Origin: Gemmatimonadota bacterium
GTDB taxonomy: Bacteria; Gemmatimonadota; Gemmatimonadetes; Longimicrobiales; Gaopeijiaceae
Assembly (NCBI GenBank): GCA_015492755.1
Contig: WGEM01000631.1
Span: 1 to 7,221, forward strand
DNA: 7,221 bases
Direction of reading: 5' to 3'
This document shows, piece by piece, positions 6,601-7,221 of this stretch. The notes under the pieces were generated by a model. That model was given only the letters and a program-made list of their open reading frames with translations. It was not told the DNA's origin and made no database searches. The translations under genes were made by a program, and so were the position numbers. Numbering within the stretch: position 1 is the stretch's first letter; each line of letters begins with the position of its first letter.

Positions 6601-7028
6601 GCCGCTACCGGGCTCTTCGCGCATCCGGTGAGGAGGATGAGCCCCTCGGAGCGCTCCAGGAGGGAGGCCAGCGGGAGTCGCGGATCGCCGCGGGGGGAGG
6701 TCATGTGGGCCTCGGTAAGCAGGCGGCAGAGGCTGGCGTAGCCCCGGGGCGTCTCGGCCAGGAGCGTCACGTGGTGGCCCGCCGCCGGCTCCTCGGCGCC
6801 GGGGAAGCAGTCGCGGAGCGTCACCTCTGCGCCGGTGATGGGCTGGATGCCCGCCCGCCGGGCGGCCTGCGCGAACTCCATGGCGCCGTAGAGTCCGTTG
6901 TGGTCGGTGAGGGCCAGGGCGGGGTAGCCCAGCTCCGCCGCCCGCAGGACCAGCTCCTCGGGGTGCGAGGCGCCGTCCAGGAAGGAGAAGCCCGAGTGGC
7001 AGTGGAGTTCGACGTACGGGATGGACAT
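3636..7028 (-). CDS. dnaE2: Error-prone DNA polymerase III alpha subunit, DnaE2/ImuC type
   Basis: This is a C-family DNA polymerase, predicted to act in translesion synthesis and damage-induced mutagenesis. The 1130 residues run in DnaE order. A PHP domain (about 1-220) has VELHCHSGFSFLDGASHPEEL at its start. The palm carries GRGRGSS (371-376), PDIDLDF (411-417; catalytic Asp414 and Asp416 by alignment with the E. coli DxD) and KIDFLALG with the third Asp565. The fingers include FGFPKSHAAAFALLAYQ (about 761-777). A helix-hairpin-helix region lies near 837-875, a candidate clamp motif QTELAF at 928-933, and an OB fold at about 992-1067 (GYVFVLMEDEAGPVNVIV). An Ala/Arg/Gly-rich tail ends the protein. 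The PHP opening, the size and the OB-fold wording fit DnaE2, not replicative DnaE1. The ATG matches the usual N-terminus although no Shine-Dalgarno is present. In many bacteria this gene is LexA-controlled and linked to imuA/imuB; neither partner is visible here. Confidence 0.93.
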   Translation of the reverse strand: MSIPYVELHCHSGFSFLDGASHPEELVLRAAELGYPALALTDHNGLYGAMEFAQAARRAGIQPITGAEVTLRDCFPGAEEPAAGHHVTLLAETPRGYASLCRLLTEAHMTSPRGDPRLPLASLLERSEGLILLTGCAKSPVAAALTSSVADAETFTRRLISAFGPGNVFVELQDNAVQGDAARVKALARLAGRLGLGVVATGNVHYHRPERHRLQDVLVAIRNRTTLDGAHEARRANRLFHLAEPWEMRHRFRSRPEALTNTLLIAERCAAFDLTEDLGYEFPDFEGSERGGALETLAAICLARIAERYEPGSPEEREAEERLHTELRLVDLHGLAGFFLVYRDIMDLAVQVAREVRGDAPRARAGLPPGRGRGSSVSSIICYLIGLSHIDPVKNNLFLGRFLNEALRSVPDIDLDFPREIREELILRVYEKYGHEHTGLVCTFPTYRLKSAVREIGKALDLPMGELEKLSKLAEHRSAAGLADEIASLPEFRERADSRLWKLLGELAEDISGLPRHISQHVGGMIISSRPLVELVPLEPAAWEGRVLCQWDKDSCEDAGFIKIDFLALGMLSLVEDAIDLIAERHGEAPDLSRIDFEDEAIYDRICSGDTVGLFQIESRAQIQMIRRTRPRNLEDLAVQVAIVRPGPIVGGAVNPYVRRRELLRENPDYRIPYSHPLLEEALGETLGVIVFQDQVLKVCQALAGFSDGQAESLRRAMSRKRSREALVAHWEAFREGARANGVDESVAREIFQQVASFSEFGFPKSHAAAFALLAYQSAWLRHYYPVEYYVALFNNQPMGFYGLDALGRDARRNGIRTLLPHVNRSDVRCTAEGGDLRIGLGFVRGWGEEVARRVVEERRRHGPYRSLPDFLRRTLAALKRPAVENLIWVGGFDDFGLTRRELLWQVGLWLGPEHDDGRTGGRQDHAQTELAFTHPYEGLSFPDLEPTDRMVAEYRMLRFSAELHPLALLRGALPEGTVTSAELPHLEQGADVRVAGLVTTRQRPQTAKGYVFVLMEDEAGPVNVIVKPDVYERDRHAIRMEPFLAVRGRLQKDGETLNVIARRVEGLRVPGSPVRRRGLARTEAAAVGAAAPARRATAEGEGDGPAGVGGAFRYLTALRQSPPGTRSWG

Positions 7029-7033
7029 GGGAT

Positions 7034-7053
7034 ACCGAAGATAAACCGAAGAT
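7034..7053 (-). promoter_or_regulatory. 11-bp-period direct repeat over the dnaE2 promoter, candidate operator
   Basis: ATCTTCGGT occurs twice on the - strand (7053-7045 and 7042-7034) with a 2-nt spacer, so the copies repeat every 11 bp, about one helical turn. The downstream copy covers the -10 element and the upstream copy fills the -35/-10 spacer. A repressor bound here would block the promoter. The geometry equals that of the alphaproteobacterial LexA box (GTTC-N7-GTTC, also 11-bp period), but the bases differ and no LexA consensus known to me matches. Confidence 0.4.
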
Positions 7054-7066
7054 CGGAGACGGGCAA
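7038..7066 (-). promoter_or_regulatory. dnaE2: Putative dnaE2 promoter (TTGCCC-N17-TATCTT)
   Basis: On the - strand the -35 candidate TTGCCC (7066-7061) and the -10 candidate TATCTT (7043-7038) are exactly 17 bp apart, and each matches 4 of 6 consensus bases. Only 9 nt separate the -10 from the ATG, so transcription would begin 0-3 nt from the start codon. This fits the lack of any Shine-Dalgarno. It also sits in an AT-rich pocket in otherwise GC-rich DNA. Confidence 0.45.
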
Positions 7067-7124
7067 GGATGGGGCGGAGGTGGGTGGAGCGGCAGGTGCG
7101 GGCGCGCGGGGCTGGACGCCGGCC

Positions 7125-7220
7125 TCAGGCACTCCGGACGTCCGGAGCCCCGCCGGCTTCGTGGATGAGGCGCTGCAGGAGCCGGGCCTGGAGGGGGTTC
7201 GCCAGCGTCCGCTTCAGCGC
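7125..7220 (-). CDS. C-terminal end of an unidentified protein (start outside window)
   Basis: The last 31 codons plus TGA of a - strand frame that enters from the right edge. The residues read ALKRTLANPLQARLLQR and then LIHEAGGAPDVRSA. They form a convincing amphipathic helix followed by a polar tail, whereas the other two - strand frames here give Pro/Arg/Gly-rich low-complexity translations typical of shadow frames. The LKR...NPL pattern faintly recalls the C-terminal small domain of Clp/HSP100 ATPases, but 31 residues cannot support that. It could equally be a helical tail of something else. I see no reason to call it imuB. It ends 96 nt before dnaE2 on the same strand, and dnaE2 appears to have its own promoter in that gap. 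Confidence 0.55.
   Translation of the reverse strand, partial: ALKRTLANPLQARLLQRLIHEAGGAPDVRSA
7132..7147. repeat. Perfect 16-bp palindrome at the 3' end of the partial gene
   Basis: CTCCGGACGTCCGGAG is fully self-complementary. As RNA it would form a 6-bp stem with an ACGU loop. It lies within the last codons of the partial - strand gene, 5 nt before its stop codon, and no U-run follows. It may be a weak termination or stability hairpin, a protein-binding site, or coincidence in GC-rich DNA. Confidence 0.4.
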
Positions 7221-7221
7221 C

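Noticed and set aside
1..7221. Mobile element, CRISPR, toxin-antitoxin or defence system
   Set aside because: No terminal inverted repeats, transposase, array-like repeats, or paired small toxin-like genes were found. Composition is uniform apart from the AT-rich dnaE2 promoter pocket.

Overview
The window is very GC-rich, tightly packed and entirely chromosomal in character. I see no transposase, integrase, phage gene, tRNA, rRNA or CRISPR array. The high GC content, the exported M1 metallopeptidase with a GGGMEF variant of the exopeptidase motif, and a DnaE2-type polymerase point to a high-GC soil or environmental bacterium. Gemmatimonadota is my best guess, but this rests on the general look of the proteins and no marker gene here settles it.

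Layout: two genes lie on the + strand in the left third. These are the C-terminal part of an MBL-fold metallo-hydrolase (2-595, cut by the window edge) and a secreted M1-family zinc metallopeptidase (701-2692). The remaining genes are on the - strand. Read in their own direction they are: the last 31 codons of an unidentified gene (7220-7125), a 1130-residue error-prone DNA polymerase III alpha subunit of the DnaE2/ImuC type (7028-3636), a 63-residue two-helix membrane protein (3438-3247), and a VOC-fold (glyoxalase/bleomycin-resistance superfamily) protein with a possible signal peptide (3185-2697). The two groups converge, and the M1 and VOC stop codons are only 4 nt apart.

The genes do not form an obvious single pathway. 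The polymerase is a translesion/SOS-type enzyme. The others are a secreted peptidase, a hydrolase, a small membrane protein and a VOC protein of unknown substrate. The most interesting non-coding signals are as follows. (1) The dnaE2 upstream region has a plausible TTGCCC-N17-TATCTT promoter ending 9 nt before the ATG and no Shine-Dalgarno, which predicts a leaderless or nearly leaderless mRNA. An 11-bp-period direct repeat overlaps this promoter like an operator. (2) A perfect 8-bp inverted repeat lies between dnaE2 and the small membrane gene. (3) A seven-codon upstream reading frame has its stop codon overlapping the Shine-Dalgarno of the small membrane gene. (4) The VOC gene has two starts, each with its own Shine-Dalgarno, one giving an exported and one a cytoplasmic product.

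I do not see a convincing previously undescribed multi-gene system here. The findings below are local regulatory or protein-level oddities.
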